This document shows positions 1-7,834 of a DNA stretch of 20,533 nucleotides, piece by piece. The DNA comes from JBCDBH01 sp039184055 (lineage in GTDB: Bacteria > Acidobacteriota > Thermoanaerobaculia > Multivoradales > J023). A program made the position numbers and the translations under genes. The stretch spans positions 1 through 20,533 of the forward strand of contig JBCDBH010000063.1 in assembly GCA_039184055.1 (NCBI GenBank). The letters run 5' to 3'. Every line of letters starts with the position of its first letter. Within the stretch, counting starts at the first letter, position 1. Under the pieces are notes generated by a model. The model was given only the letters and a program-made list of their open reading frames with translations. It was not told the DNA's origin and did no database searches.

Positions 1-1203
1 CTCGGTTGCGCGCACGACCTCCAAAAGGCCGGCCTTGCGGTCACCGTCATCGATCGCGCCGAGATCGGCCAGGCCTGCTCGCAAGGCAACTGCGGCATGA
101 TTTGTCCGAGTCATGTCCTGCCGCTCAACGAACCCAGCGCGCTCCGCGAAGGTCTGCTGTCCCTCTTCAATCCCACGGCGCCGCTGCGAATCAAACCTCA
201 GATTCGTATGGGGCTCTATCGCTGGCTGCTGCAATTCGCGCGTCGCTGCACCCACAGCCAGATGCTCGATGCAGGACACCGCCTGCTGCCGATTCTGGAA
301 TCGTCGCTCGACGCCTATCATCAGCTCTTCGCCGAGCTCCCCACGGCCGGACAATGGAAAGAAAACGGTCTCGCCTATGTCTTCAAGTCCGAGGAGGGTC
401 TCGAGGCGTTCGCGGACACCGACCGGCTCCTGTCGTCGACCTATGGCGTCAGCGCGCGACGAATCGAAGGCTCGGAGCTCAGCGACTTCGACCCCGCGCT
501 ACGTCCCGACCTGGCGGGTGCCTATATCTACGATGAAGACGGCTCGGTCCGTCCCGACCAATTGGTGAGCGATTGGAGCCAGCACCTGGCGCAAAACGGC
601 GTTCAGCTCATCGAACACTGTAGCCTCGACACCGTCGAGAAATCCGGTGGCTCGATCGACTCTCTCCACACCACCGCTGGCGAGATGAAAGCCGATCATT
701 ACGTCTTCGCGCTCGGCGCGTGGTCGAAAAAATGGTCGGCGGCGCTCGACTGCGATCTCCCGGTCGAGCCCGGCAAAGGCTACTCCGTCACCATGAGCCG
801 GCCCGAGATCAGCCCACGCCATCCCATGCTCTTTCCGGAAAAACGCATCGGCGTGACACCGTTCGACGACGGCTACCGGATCGGCTCGATGATGGAGTTC
901 GTCGGCTGGGATGAAACCATCCCGGCACACCGGATCGAGCAGCTACGCGAGTCGGCGGAGCCTTACCTCACGACGCCCACCGGCGACGAGATTCACGACA
1001 CCTGGTACGGCTGGCGACCCATGACCTGGGACAGCCTGCCGATCATCGGCCGAGCGCCTCGGCTCGACAACGCCTTCTTGGCCACCGGACACAATATGCT
1101 CGGTCTCACCATGGCCGCGGGAACCGGTCGTTTGATCGCCGAGCTGGTCCAGGAACGTCCGACACACATCGACATCGACGCCTTTTCGCCAAACCGCTTC
1201 TGA
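1..1203 (+). CDS. FAD-dependent D-amino-acid dehydrogenase-like oxidoreductase (5' end cut by window)
   Basis: The frame is open from the first base, so the start and the FAD-binding GxGxxG lie upstream of the window; about 400 residues are visible. The N-terminal part continues a Rossmann strand (AVTVIDRAEIGQACS, then CGMICPSHVLPL). Near the C-terminus, GWRPMTWDSLPIIG (nt 1009-1050) and HNMLGLTMAAGTGRLIAEL (nt 1090-1146) are the substrate/FAD motifs typical of DadA-type enzymes of the DAO family. Such enzymes oxidise D-amino acids or cyclic imino acids and pass electrons to the respiratory chain. The next gene starts 21 bases downstream and encodes a likely alpha-ketoglutarate-semialdehyde dehydrogenase. 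From that pairing I infer that the substrate is cis-4-hydroxy-D-proline. The family call is firm. The substrate is inferred from context, and the epimerase and deaminase expected for the pathway would have to lie outside the window. Confidence 0.85.
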   Translation, partial: LGCAHDLQKAGLAVTVIDRAEIGQACSQGNCGMICPSHVLPLNEPSALREGLLSLFNPTAPLRIKPQIRMGLYRWLLQFARRCTHSQMLDAGHRLLPILESSLDAYHQLFAELPTAGQWKENGLAYVFKSEEGLEAFADTDRLLSSTYGVSARRIEGSELSDFDPALRPDLAGAYIYDEDGSVRPDQLVSDWSQHLAQNGVQLIEHCSLDTVEKSGGSIDSLHTTAGEMKADHYVFALGAWSKKWSAALDCDLPVEPGKGYSVTMSRPEISPRHPMLFPEKRIGVTPFDDGYRIGSMMEFVGWDETIPAHRIEQLRESAEPYLTTPTGDEIHDTWYGWRPMTWDSLPIIGRAPRLDNAFLATGHNMLGLTMAAGTGRLIAELVQERPTHIDIDAFSPNRF

Positions 1204-1224
1204 TTCAAACTTTGGGAGATACCT

Positions 1225-2736
1225 ATGTTGACTGGAAACCACCTGATCGCTGGCGAATGGACTGCGGGACACGGCACGTTCCAGTCGAGCCCGGCCACGG
1301 GAGATCCCCACACCTTCACCAATGCCACCCCCGAGCTCGCCGATCGCGCCGCCGAAGCCGCCGCGGCAGCCTTCATGGACTACGGCTATCGCTCCCGACA
1401 AGAGCGCGCCGACCTGCTCGAAGCGATCGCCACCGAGCTCGAAAAGGCGAGTGACGAGATCACCAGCCACGCCGGTCACGAATCCGGCCTGCCACCCGGG
1501 CGTCTTCAAGGCGAGCTCGGCCGCACCACCGGCCAGCTTCGCAAGTTCGCCCAGCTCATTCTCGACGGTGACTACCTCGACCGCCGCACCACCTCGGCCC
1601 TCCCCGATCGCCAGCCCATTCCACGCCCCGAATTGAGGTTAATGATGTGTCCCGTCGGCCCCGTGGTCGTCTTCGGCGCCTCCAACTTCCCCCTCGCCTT
1701 CTCCACCGCCGGTGGCGACACCGCCTCCGCCCTCGCCGCCGGCTGCCCGGTCATCGTCAAAGGCCATCCCGCTCACCCGGCCACCGGCGAAGCCGTCGCC
1801 GCCGCGATCCTCGCCGCGCTGAAGGCCACCGGCACACCCCTCGGCACCTTCAGCTACCTCCAAGACTCCGGCTACGACGTCGCCCAGGCCCTCGTCCAAC
1901 ACCCACGCGTCAAGGCCGTCGGCTTTACCGGCTCCCACAAAGCCGGTCGTATCCTCTTCGACCTCTGCGCCGGGCGTCCCGAACCCATTCCCTTCTTCGG
2001 TGAAATGGGCTCCATCAACCCCAACTTCATCCTGCCCGCCGCGCTCGCCAACCGAGGCTCCGACATCGCCACCGGCTGGGCCGGCTCCCTCACCCTCGGC
2101 GCCGGTCAGTTCTGCACCAACCCTGGCGTCATCTTCATGCACGACGGCGAAGCCGCCGACCGCTTCGCTGAGCACGCCACCCGAGCGCTCACTGACGCCC
2201 CGGCCCAAACCATGCTCACCGACGGCATCGCCGCCTCCTACGCTCGAGGTGCCGAACACTTCGGCGACATCGAAGGCGTCGGCAAGCTCATCGGAGATCC
2301 CACCGAAGGCCGCGCCGCCACCCCCTACCTCTACCAAACCGACGCCACCACCTGGCTGTCGACGCCCGAGCTCGCCGAAGAAGTCTTCGGCCCCCTCGGC
2401 CTCATCGTCCGTGTCTCCAGCGACGACCAGTTCCTGCACATCGCCGACGCTCTCCACGGCCAGCTCACTGCCACCCTCCACCTCGACGACGCCGACCAGC
2501 CCCTTGCGGCGCGCCTGCTACCCAGCCTCGAACAAAAAGCCGGCCGCATCCTCGCCAACGGCTTCCCCACCGGTGTCGAAGTCGACGACGCCATGATGCA
2601 CGGCGGGCCGTACCCGGCGACCACCAACGCGGCGACCACGTCCGTCGGCACCCTGGCGATTCGCCGATTCCTGCGGCCGGTTTGCTATCAGAACCTGCCG
2701 GAGGGTTTGCTGCCGAGTGATCTTCGGGAGGGTTGA
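1225..2736 (+). CDS. aldehyde dehydrogenase (NADP+), alpha-ketoglutarate-semialdehyde dehydrogenase type
   Basis: This 503-residue protein is a full-length member of the aldehyde dehydrogenase superfamily. Visible catalytic elements are Asn154 in FGASNFPLAF, Lys179 in IVKGHP, the GFTGS turn at 233-237, the general base Glu260 in FFGEMGS and the nucleophile Cys297 in GAGQFCTNPG. The FGEMGSINP and GQFCTNPG spellings fit the branch that oxidises 2,5-dioxopentanoate to 2-oxoglutarate, the last step of hydroxyproline and some sugar-acid pathways. GGGAG at 1214-1218 lies 6 bases before the ATG and supports this start. It directly follows the flavoprotein gene and probably shares its transcript. The middle of the gene is very rich in C at third codon positions and so has long empty antisense frames. 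The superfamily is certain; the substrate is likely. Confidence 0.9.
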   Translation: MLTGNHLIAGEWTAGHGTFQSSPATGDPHTFTNATPELADRAAEAAAAAFMDYGYRSRQERADLLEAIATELEKASDEITSHAGHESGLPPGRLQGELGRTTGQLRKFAQLILDGDYLDRRTTSALPDRQPIPRPELRLMMCPVGPVVVFGASNFPLAFSTAGGDTASALAAGCPVIVKGHPAHPATGEAVAAAILAALKATGTPLGTFSYLQDSGYDVAQALVQHPRVKAVGFTGSHKAGRILFDLCAGRPEPIPFFGEMGSINPNFILPAALANRGSDIATGWAGSLTLGAGQFCTNPGVIFMHDGEAADRFAEHATRALTDAPAQTMLTDGIAASYARGAEHFGDIEGVGKLIGDPTEGRAATPYLYQTDATTWLSTPELAEEVFGPLGLIVRVSSDDQFLHIADALHGQLTATLHLDDADQPLAARLLPSLEQKAGRILANGFPTGVEVDDAMMHGGPYPATTNAATTSVGTLAIRRFLRPVCYQNLPEGLLPSDLREG

Positions 2737-2750
2737 GCTCGCCAAGGCGG

Positions 2751-2769
2751 TCCCGAGGTCAGGTCGGGA
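2751..2769. terminator. weak hairpin between convergent genes
   Basis: TCCCGA at 2751-2756 pairs with TCGGGA at 2764-2769 across a 7-base loop. It lies in the 45-base gap between the aldehyde dehydrogenase and the convergent exporter ATPase gene. There is no T tract on either side, so it is at best a weak or factor-assisted terminator. Confidence 0.25.
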
Positions 2770-2781
2770 ACAGCGCTACGC

Positions 2782-3480
2782 TCACGATTGGATCGCGCCA
2801 TCCTCGATATGAACGATGCGATGGGCGGCGTCGAGCACACGGGCATCATGGGTCACCATCAACACCGAGCAATCGTTGTCTCGCGCAACCTCGAGAAGGA
2901 GCTCGACCACATTGCGTCCACTCAGACCGTCGAGCGACGCAGTCGGTTCGTCGGCGAGAATCAAACGTGGCGCACTGACCAGAGCTCGGGCGACCGCTAC
3001 CCGCTGTTGCTGACCGACAGAGAGCTGATCCGGAGGATGATTGCGGTGGTCACTGAGACCGACTCTCGCCAGCATCGTTTCCGCGCGCGCCCGAGCCTCA
3101 CGTCTCGACACGTCGGGATGGAGCTGGAACATCAACTCCACGTTCTGTCGAGCCGTCAGAAATCCGAGCAAATTGTGACGCTGGAAAACAAAACCGATCC
3201 GTCGTCTCAACTCGATTCGTTCCTTTGCCAAGGCGTGCCGTACATCACAACCGAGAACGGTCAGCTCGCCCTCGCGTAGCGTGCGGAGTGCGGCAATCAG
3301 TGTCAGGAGGGTTGTTTTGCCACTCCCACTGGGTCCGGTGAGAATCACCACCTCGCCTGGATCGAGATAAAAATCGACGGCGAACAACACTTGTCTCTCG
3401 AGAGCACCGATACCAAAGGAATGCGAGACCCCGCGAGCACGAACCACCCGGGAGGTCTCTCTGCACGGATTCGGGGTCAT
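2782..3480 (-). CDS. devA: DevA-family ABC exporter ATP-binding protein
   Basis: This 232-residue cytoplasmic ATPase would power a DevBCA-type exporter. All ABC motifs are present: Walker A GPSGSGKT (49-56), Q-loop Gln100 in FVFQRHNLL, signature LSVGQQQR (153-160), Walker B LILADE (173-178), D-loop SLD and H-loop His211. I chose the ATG at 3478-3480. A start at 3573 is also in frame, but it would overlap the permease gene by 92 bases and adds a basic, Cys-rich stretch foreign to the family. With the chosen start, the permease stop and this ATG are one base apart, as in a coupled operon. DevA-type ATPases were named from cyanobacterial heterocyst glycolipid export and also occur in other bacteria; the cargo here is unknown. 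Confidence 0.9.
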   Translation of the reverse strand: MTPNPCRETSRVVRARGVSHSFGIGALERQVLFAVDFYLDPGEVVILTGPSGSGKTTLLTLIAALRTLREGELTVLGCDVRHALAKERIELRRRIGFVFQRHNLLGFLTARQNVELMFQLHPDVSRREARARAETMLARVGLSDHRNHPPDQLSVGQQQRVAVARALVSAPRLILADEPTASLDGLSGRNVVELLLEVARDNDCSVLMVTHDARVLDAAHRIVHIEDGAIQS

Positions 3481-3481
3481 G

Positions 3482-4633
3482 TCAAAACACCTCGGCCGGG
3501 TCGGCTTGCCAGGCACGGCGCACCGCCACGCCGGCCGAGAAACAGCACATGAGCACCGTCGCCACGCCGACACCGAGCGCCCGTTCGGGGGTCATCGCGA
3601 ATGGCATCTGAATCTGAGACTCGGCGATCCGGTACAAGCCGAGCGCCAAGAGGAAGCCTGGAACGTAGCCGAGACAAGAGAGCATCAAGGCTTGCCAGAC
3701 AACCAGCCGTAGCAGATAGCGGTCGGTAAACCCCGTCGCTTTGAGCGTCGCTAGCTGAGGGAGGTGATGACTCACCTCGGTATAGAGGATCTGATAGACG
3801 ACGACGAAACCGATGAAAAACCCGACGACCGTCCCCATGCCGAAAATGAAGTCCACCGGTGCATTGCTCCGCAGGAAGGCGATTTCATGTTCGAGGAGTT
3901 GATCCTTCGTCAAGATTCTCGCCTCGGGGCCGAGCATCGGCTCGAGCCGAGCTCGAACAGCATGTAAATCGGCGCCGTCCACCACCTGAACCAGACCGAG
4001 GTCGATGGCACCCGCGTGTCGCGATGGGAAAAGCCGCATGAAGTTGGCGGGAGTCCCATAGATATTGCCATCCACCGCGATGGACACGCCGACCGCGACG
4101 GCGTCGACGATCTGGACACGACGTCCGTTGACTTCGGTGTAGAAGGGCCCATGCTCGTCGAGTGAAGCGATCACGGGCCCGTAATTCGTTCGGCTGAGGG
4201 CGTCGAAGACGAATCGATCCGCCCGTTCGAGTCCGTGAATCTGTCCAAGTCCCGGCAAATCGACCTTGGCTCGGTCGGGATGAAGGCCGTAGACGCTGAT
4301 CGGATGCTCGATGCCAAGCCATGGATTCTTCCACTGTGCCTGCCCCATATAGACCTCCGAAACCGTGATCACCGCGGGATCGGCGGGTAGCCGATAGAGT
4401 AACCGTCGGGGGAATTGCGTCGAACGGAAAATCGTGTCACTGGTCGGACTGATCACGACCAGATCGGCGGTCAATCGCCCGGCGAACGCGACGCTGTTTC
4501 GCACCGCCCCTTCCCGAATCCCGAGCTGCACCAACATGAGCATCACGGCGACCACCACGCCAGCCGACGCCGCGAGGAGCTTTGCCGGTTGATGACTGAG
4601 CTGTCGCCAGGCGAGACCGAGCGCCGTGTTCAA
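3482..4633 (-). CDS. devC: DevC-family ABC exporter permease (FtsX/MacB-like)
   Basis: This 383-residue inner-membrane permease has one N-terminal membrane segment (about 18-38), a large extracytoplasmic domain, then three segments (about 264-286, 311-336 and 353-373). That is the FtsX/MacB-type layout of DevC. The N-terminal AWRQLSHQPAKLLAA and the C-terminal ADPAEVF resemble the family's usual ends. The start is TTG (bases 4633-4631) and overlaps the TGA stop of the adaptor gene (4632-4630) in a TTGA arrangement, which implies translational coupling. With the adaptor and the ATPase it should form a complex that moves a lipid or small molecule through the periplasm to a TolC-like channel. 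No TolC homologue is present in the window. Confidence 0.88.
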   Translation of the reverse strand: MNTALGLAWRQLSHQPAKLLAASAGVVVAVMLMLVQLGIREGAVRNSVAFAGRLTADLVVISPTSDTIFRSTQFPRRLLYRLPADPAVITVSEVYMGQAQWKNPWLGIEHPISVYGLHPDRAKVDLPGLGQIHGLERADRFVFDALSRTNYGPVIASLDEHGPFYTEVNGRRVQIVDAVAVGVSIAVDGNIYGTPANFMRLFPSRHAGAIDLGLVQVVDGADLHAVRARLEPMLGPEARILTKDQLLEHEIAFLRSNAPVDFIFGMGTVVGFFIGFVVVYQILYTEVSHHLPQLATLKATGFTDRYLLRLVVWQALMLSCLGYVPGFLLALGLYRIAESQIQMPFAMTPERALGVGVATVLMCCFSAGVAVRRAWQADPAEVF

Positions 4634-5706
4634 CGATCTTCCTCAGTCCGAGCGGTGTCGATCATTCGGGCCGCGGTCTCGATGTGCACGTGGACTCGAG
4701 CGTTGCTGAGCCGGCGCAACGTATCGAACGATCCCTCGATCAGATCGACCCGCACCTCGACGACCCGGGCATCGGTATCACTGACCGGGTCGTTGGCGAG
4801 CATGGCCTGACGACTGACGATCGAGCCGATGGCCGAGACCTGCCCCCTAAACGTCTCACCGGTCGAAAAGAGCTCGACTTCGGCTGTTTGACCCACGGCA
4901 ATACGCTCGAGGTCACCCTCGAAAACCTCTGCAACGGCTTGCATCCGAGTGAGATCGGCAAGGGCCATCAAGCCATCGGGACCGGGTCGTTCACCCTGTC
5001 TCGAGTGGATTCGAAGCACGGTTCCCGCGCCTGGCGCGCGCACGTGGGTAGCGTCGAGCTCGGCCAGGGCGACCGCAACCACGGCCTCGGCCACCGCGAC
5101 TTCGGCTTCTAGCGAATCCAAATCGACCCCACGAACCTCTTCGAGAGCGGCAAGACGAGCAAGCGCTCGTCGCTGCTCTTGTTGTGCCTGGTCCAACATG
5201 CTTCGAGCTTCATCAGCCACTTCCGCGGCGATCACCCCATCGGCCTGAAGAGTCGCCATGCGGCGATGCGTGCGTCGCGCTGCCTCGACACGATGAGACA
5301 GACGCTGAATGTCGGCTCTGGCGGCTTCGCGGTCGGCTTGCTTGGCGTTGGCCGCACCCTGCCGCCAACGCGCCCGAGCGGCTTCGACCTCTGCCTCGGC
5401 TTCCGCCAGTCGCGCCGCTTTCACGGCGTACGAATCCATCCGCACCAGCAGCTGCCCTGCTTCTACCCGCTGCCCTTCGGACACATCGAGAAACGCGACA
5501 CAGCTCCCCTCATTACCCGCCGGCACACCGATATCGAGTACGGTCCCGGCGGGCTCGATACGTCCCAAGGCATGAACGTCGTTCGCCGAAGCGCCGGCGT
5601 GTAGCTCCCGCGACGGTGGCTCGACGGGTCCCTGCGCGAGCAGCAAACCACCGAGCGCGGTGCAACAGATCAGAACGAAGAACAAAAAGCGTCGCGTGCG
5701 GATCAT
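4630..5706 (-). CDS. devB: DevB-family HlyD-type periplasmic adaptor (membrane fusion protein)
   Basis: About 358 residues. A basic N-terminus (MIRTRRF) precedes one hydrophobic anchor (about 8-25). A lipoyl-like half follows (ALGRIEPAGTVLDIGVP), then a long Ala/Glu/Arg-rich coiled-coil hairpin, the second lipoyl half (HVRAPGAGTVLRI) and a beta-barrel ending in RVVEVRVDL, a DevB hallmark. Two ATGs stand side by side at 5709 and 5706. GGAG (complement of 5712-5715) is only 2 bases from the first but 5 from the second, so I use 5706. A longer in-frame start at 5829 adds a non-homologous leader. This is the first gene of the exporter operon, divergent from the GlxA-type regulator 142 bases away, which is the obvious candidate to control it. 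Confidence 0.88.
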   Translation of the reverse strand: MIRTRRFLFFVLICCTALGGLLLAQGPVEPPSRELHAGASANDVHALGRIEPAGTVLDIGVPAGNEGSCVAFLDVSEGQRVEAGQLLVRMDSYAVKAARLAEAEAEVEAARARWRQGAANAKQADREAARADIQRLSHRVEAARRTHRRMATLQADGVIAAEVADEARSMLDQAQQEQRRALARLAALEEVRGVDLDSLEAEVAVAEAVVAVALAELDATHVRAPGAGTVLRIHSRQGERPGPDGLMALADLTRMQAVAEVFEGDLERIAVGQTAEVELFSTGETFRGQVSAIGSIVSRQAMLANDPVSDTDARVVEVRVDLIEGSFDTLRRLSNARVHVHIETAARMIDTARTEEDR

Positions 5707-5783
5707 CATGGCTCCGGTGAGTCGATAAGGGATCTCCGCGAACCCATCGCGGTGGTTCTCCAGATCCTCTCGCTGAGCCCACC

Positions 5784-5797
5784 TGGCGTAAACGCCA
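5784..5797. promoter_or_regulatory. perfect inverted repeat in the devB/glxA-type divergent spacer, candidate operator
   Basis: TGGCGT and ACGCCA form exact 6-base arms separated by AA. The repeat lies in the spacer between the exporter operon and the divergent AraC-type regulator, about 50 bases upstream of the regulator's start. Its position fits an operator for that regulator. The assignment rests on symmetry and position alone. Confidence 0.4.
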
Positions 5798-5848
5798 ACA
5801 AGACGACATTTCTCGCCATTCGGCGCCACGTCTTCTACACTCGTTCAC

Positions 5849-6901
5849 ATGACCAGGTCCGCCGATCCGATCGATTCATTCGAGAAAACGTACGGCCACG
5901 TTCCTGGACCTCGAGACCAGGGTCGCTCGGTGGTCGTCTTGCTCTTTGAAGGCATCGAGCTGCTGGATTTCGCGGGTCCCACCGAGGCTTTCCACCTAGC
6001 CAATTTGGCCGCCAACGCACGACGACCGGGCGCCGGGTACCAGTACCGTCTCCAGTATTTGACGCTCGACAAAGCCGACCGGGTCACGACGAGCGCTGGC
6101 CTCGAACTCATCGCTCACGGAGTCGCTCGCGACTACACAGGCGATGTCGACACGCTGGTGATACCTGGAGGAGCGATCGCACGTCTGCTGACCGACTCAG
6201 ACGCCATCAACGTCGTCAAGCGTCTTGCCGGCCGAGCGCGTCGTGCCGCGTCGGTCTGCTCGGGCGCTTTCGTTCTGGCGTCGACAGGTCTTCTATACGG
6301 TAGGAAAGCCACCACCCACTGGCGCGGTTGCGGGCTGCTCGCCGAGCGCTTTCCTGATATCCGAGTGGAGCTCGACGCGATCTTCGTTCGCGACGGCAAG
6401 TTCTACACATCCGCGGGTTCCACTGCGGGGATCGACCTGACCCTTCATCTCGTCGAGGAAGACCTCGGCCGAGACGTCTCCATGCACGTCGCGCGTGACC
6501 TGGTCGTGTTCCTCAAGCGACAAGGCGGCCAGGCTCAGTTCAGCCATACGCTCAGCGTCCAGGGCACCCACTCCGACCATTTCCGTGCCCTGCTCGCGTG
6601 GATTCCCGAGCATCTCGATGATGACCTACGTGTCGAACGTCTAGCAGAACGGGCGAGGATGAGCACCCGCAACTTCATGCGCCGATTCCCGAAGGAAATC
6701 GGCGTAACGCCCGCTCGCTACGTCGAGCAGGTGCGTGTCGAAGCAGCCAAACGCCAGCTCGAGACCACGTCTCGGTCATTGGAAGAAATAGCCGCGGACT
6801 GTGGATTCGGCGGTCGAGACGGTATGCGTCGTTCCTTTGTCCGTGTGCTCGGTGTGGGTCCGAATGTCTACCGTCGACGCTTTCACAACGAGATCTCGTG
6901 A
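5849..6901 (+). CDS. GlxA/FtrA-family AraC-type regulator with DJ-1/PfpI domain
   Basis: This 350-residue protein has two parts. Residues about 26-225 form a class I glutamine-amidotransferase-like (DJ-1/PfpI) domain with FEGIELLDFAGPTEAF near its start, VIPGG at 104-108 and the elbow Cys137 in SVCSGAF. Residues about 245-343 hold the double helix-turn-helix of AraC regulators, ending in ADCGFGGRDGMRRSFVRVLG. In this family the amidotransferase-like half usually senses a small molecule rather than catalysing. The ATG at 5849 has no strong Shine-Dalgarno sequence. The gene diverges from devBCA and converges on the Hsp31-like gene; control of the exporter is inferred from layout. Confidence 0.9.
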   Translation: MTRSADPIDSFEKTYGHVPGPRDQGRSVVVLLFEGIELLDFAGPTEAFHLANLAANARRPGAGYQYRLQYLTLDKADRVTTSAGLELIAHGVARDYTGDVDTLVIPGGAIARLLTDSDAINVVKRLAGRARRAASVCSGAFVLASTGLLYGRKATTHWRGCGLLAERFPDIRVELDAIFVRDGKFYTSAGSTAGIDLTLHLVEEDLGRDVSMHVARDLVVFLKRQGGQAQFSHTLSVQGTHSDHFRALLAWIPEHLDDDLRVERLAERARMSTRNFMRRFPKEIGVTPARYVEQVRVEAAKRQLETTSRSLEEIAADCGFGGRDGMRRSFVRVLGVGPNVYRRRFHNEIS

Positions 6902-6903
6902 CG

Positions 6904-6922
6904 TAGCGAGAGTAGCTCGCTA
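6904..6922. terminator. hairpin shared by two convergent genes
   Basis: TAGCGAG (6904-6910) and CTCGCTA (6916-6922) form a perfect 7-bp stem with a 5-base loop. It sits in the 47-base gap between the stop of the GlxA-type regulator and the convergent Hsp31-like gene. It could serve both strands, although the T content after the stem is low. Confidence 0.45.
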
Positions 6923-6948
6923 TTCGACTCATGCTGGGCCAGCGGCTC

Positions 6949-7719
6949 TCATATCCGCGTACCTCGAGTCACGGGTTCTGTCGCGGCCACACCGGACAAT
7001 GCCTCGAGGACGAGCTCGGCGGCGACACGGCCGGAGTTTTGCTGTTGGCCGGTGATGAGGTTGCCATCGCGAACCGCGAAGGGCGACCAAAGTGGTGCGA
7101 CGACGAAGGTCGTGTCGGGCAAGGCGCGGGCCTCGGTTTCGATCCAGAAGGGCTGGACACGCTGGCCGACGGATTCATCAACGCCTTTTTCCTCTTCATC
7201 GGAGAAGCCGGTCCACGTCTTGTTGGTGACCAACAGCTCACCGGTGGACAGTTTAGTCTTGAGAAGGGCGCAGGTGCCGTGGCAAAGGAGAGCGGTGGGC
7301 TTGCCAGCCTCGTAGAACGCGGCGACGAGGGCGTGCAGCTTGTGATTGTCGATGAAGGTGACCATGGGCGATTGGCCACCGACGAGGAGAATGGCGTCGT
7401 AGTCGGCCACGTCGACGTCGGCGATGCTCACGGTGTTGTCGAGCAGGGCGGCATGGGACGGGGACTTCTTGAAGCCCAAGGAGAGCAGGTCGTGTGCGGA
7501 GTAACCGCTTTCGTCCTCGGGATCCGAGTAGCTATCGACCTGCAATGCCCCACCTTCTGGGCTGCGAATCTCGACGTCATAGCCAGCTTCGACAAAGGCG
7601 GCATAGGGATGGGTGAGCTCGGCCATCCAGAAACCGATGGGCCAGCCGGTAAGAGGCCCGACGGTTGGGTTGGCGGCGACGAACAAGATAGGTTTTTTCG
7701 TGGTGTTGGAATCGTGCAT
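6949..7719 (-). CDS. Hsp31-like DJ-1/PfpI superfamily protein
   Basis: This 256-residue protein belongs to the Hsp31-like branch of the DJ-1/PfpI superfamily. The likely triad is visible: Glu34 in FWMAELTHPY, Cys146 and His147 in LLCHGTCAL. This matches the Glu-Cys-His arrangement of yeast Hsp31-type proteins, which act as glutathione-independent glyoxalases or chaperones under carbonyl and oxidative stress. RSPEGG at 52-57 is also typical. GGAG (complement of 7728-7731) lies 8 bases before the ATG. There is no signal peptide, so it is cytoplasmic. It is transcribed away from a LysR regulator across a 115-base spacer with a strong dyad, a usual arrangement for a regulated pair. The precise reaction is not determined. 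Confidence 0.88.
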   Translation of the reverse strand: MHDSNTTKKPILFVAANPTVGPLTGWPIGFWMAELTHPYAAFVEAGYDVEIRSPEGGALQVDSYSDPEDESGYSAHDLLSLGFKKSPSHAALLDNTVSIADVDVADYDAILLVGGQSPMVTFIDNHKLHALVAAFYEAGKPTALLCHGTCALLKTKLSTGELLVTNKTWTGFSDEEEKGVDESVGQRVQPFWIETEARALPDTTFVVAPLWSPFAVRDGNLITGQQQNSGRVAAELVLEALSGVAATEPVTRGTRI

Positions 7720-7795
7720 GCCAATCTCCGAGGTGAGCCGTGGCCGGGATGGCCATCGACGGACAGACGCTACAGACCCTGATTGATACAGTCCA

Positions 7796-7833
7796 GTTCA
7801 ATGTTTGCATCGTATCGATGCAGGAGATTGAAC
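7796..7833. promoter_or_regulatory. concentric double inverted repeat over the LysR ribosome binding site
   Basis: Outer arms GTTCAAT (7796-7802) and ATTGAAC (7827-7833) and inner arms TGCATCG (7806-7812) and CGATGCA (7816-7822) are both perfect 7-base pairs. They share a centre near 7814. The GGAG of the LysR gene (7823-7826) is the unpaired segment between the right-hand arms, and the outer arm ends 2 bases before the GTG start. It could be a LysR operator (T-N11-A symmetry is present) or an mRNA hairpin that masks the ribosome binding site. Confidence 0.6.
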
Positions 7834-7834
7834 A

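Noticed and set aside
1639..2481. 280-codon - strand open frame inside the aldehyde dehydrogenase gene
   Set aside because: The translation is almost entirely Gly, Glu, Val and Ala in repetitive order, mirroring the C-rich third positions of the real gene.
3481..3573. Longer DevA start at 3573
   Set aside because: It overlaps the permease gene and adds residues not found in the family; the ATG at 3480 is one base from the permease stop.
6931..7782. 283-codon + strand open frame opposite the Hsp31-like gene
   Set aside because: The - strand protein carries the full Glu-Cys-His set of its family, while the + strand translation shows no motif.
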